From Euonymus europaeus (Eukaryota; Streptophyta; Magnoliopsida; Celastrales; Celastraceae), in NCBI GenBank assembly GCA_963580455.1, contig OY756958.1:10924501-10988500 (forward strand): a stretch of 64,000 bases of DNA, in the 5' to 3' direction. Below, piece by piece: positions 63,801 through 64,000 of this stretch. The position numbers were made by a program, and so were the translations under genes. Each line of letters begins with the position of its first letter. The stretch's first letter is position 1. The notes beneath the pieces were generated by a model. That model ran no database searches. It was given only the letters and a program-made list of their open reading frames with translations, and was not told where the DNA came from.

Positions 63801-64000
63801 ATGTCAAATTTTACGAGTATAAGCTTCCTAGATTATTTCGATGCGAAAACACCAACTATCAATGACAAATCGACAAAACCGTTAAAAGCTACTCCATAGA
63901 GAGAGTTGAGCAACTTCGGATCATAAAAGTTGCTCGGTGTACACTTTTTATTGTTCTTCTATGTCAAATTTTACGAGTATAAGCTTCCTTGATTATGTCG
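60879..64000 (+). repeat. Duplicate of 56410-59604 (4469-bp spacing)
   Basis: Offset is 4469 bp at several independent markers: CGTATATAGCTTCC at 57111/61580, CCATGTTGCTCGG at 57541/62010, and TTCAGAACAT at 58011/62480. The spacing is about 28 monomers minus the small deletions. A few substitutions separate the copies, for example GTGTACACC against GTGTAAACT near 57715/62184. Confidence 0.85.
62480..64000 (+). repeat. Second run of the five-monomer higher-order repeat, two units
   Basis: TTCAGAACAT at 62480 and 63279 (799 bp apart) starts units equivalent to those at 58011. The sequence after about 63940 (CTTCCTTGATTATGTCG) matches the end of the third unit in the first run, so this run has two units where the other has three. 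Confidence 0.82.

Larger units (their letters stand above)
37072..64000 (+). repeat. 160-bp satellite array, right part (about 168 monomers)
   Basis: The same satellite family in the same orientation resumes directly after the LTR-like insertion and runs off the end of the window mid-monomer. It resumes at CTTCGAACTATCAAAG, inside the dyad region of a monomer, whereas the left part stops at GTTTAAAGC. About 24 bp of the expected monomer are therefore absent across the insertion. The subfamily also differs on the two sides: C-type monomers on the left, an A-type block on the right. No gene, RNA gene or second mobile element is visible in this stretch. Confidence 0.97.
55091..64000 (+). repeat. 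Satellite block D
   Basis: About 56 monomers. Variants with a broken dyad left arm (GTTGACAATTTCGG) are frequent, together with GATGCGAAAACACC, GTTCGTCTATG, GACAAACGGAC and CAAATGGCAAAACCG. Part is a five-monomer higher-order repeat, and the last 3.1 kb duplicates 56410-59604. The array continues past the window. No gene is seen. Confidence 0.83.

Noticed and set aside
1..64000. CRISPR-like array
   Set aside because: The repeating unit is about 160 bp throughout, with no short repeat and unique spacers and no cas genes.
1..64000. Assignment to a named plant satellite family, such as a known 159- to 160-bp centromeric repeat
   Set aside because: Length alone is not diagnostic and I cannot recall a matching sequence. 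A search of satellite databases would decide.

Overview
The window is essentially one long plant-type satellite DNA array. About 62.1 kb consists of some 388 head-to-tail copies of a monomer of about 160 bp, all in the same orientation. One counted monomer (1921-2080) is exactly 160 bp with 60 G/C bases (37.5 %). I found no credible protein-coding gene, rRNA, tRNA or CRISPR array. The single non-satellite segment is 35153-37071, a 1,919-bp sequence that begins TGTT and ends AACA. It looks like a lone long terminal repeat (LTR) of a plant retrotransposon, most likely Ty1/copia of the Sirevirus/Maximus type. Near-nucleosome monomer length, AT-richness, array size and retroelement invasion all fit a centromeric or heterochromatic block of a plant chromosome. 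I cannot name the species from the sequence, and centromere function is inference.

Layout. Block A1 is 1-6747, followed by a linker at 6748-8482. Block A2 (8483-14269) is a near-copy of A1. Block B1 is 14270-22170. Block C (22171-35152) is a distinct, more diverged subfamily rich in monomers reading GCTTGCTGGATTATTTT and AAATGGGCAAAACCG. The LTR occupies 35153-37071. Block A3 is 37072-43989 and block B2 is 43990-55090, which repeats the A-to-B order about 29.7 kb further on. Block D (55091-64000) is organised partly as a five-monomer higher-order repeat.

How the array evolved. Nested duplications occur at spacings of about 320, 800, 960, 1118, 1600, 1754, 2398, 3199, 4469 and 8483 bp. Each is close to a whole number of monomers, as expected from in-register unequal exchange. 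The 1600-bp and 3199-bp tandem duplications look almost or completely identical, so they are very recent (or need an assembly check). Between blocks C and A3 the LTR lacks a target-site duplication, the monomer phase skips 24 bp, and the subfamily changes, which points to recombination after insertion.

Most notable sequence features. A perfect 9-bp dyad (GAGCAACTT, 10-nt loop, AAGTTGCTC) recurs in most monomers. Two copies have the loop cut to 4 nt, and a subfamily has lost the left arm. An ordered set of matches between the two parts of the monomer suggests it arose from an older half-length repeat. I found no new enzymatic or defence system here.
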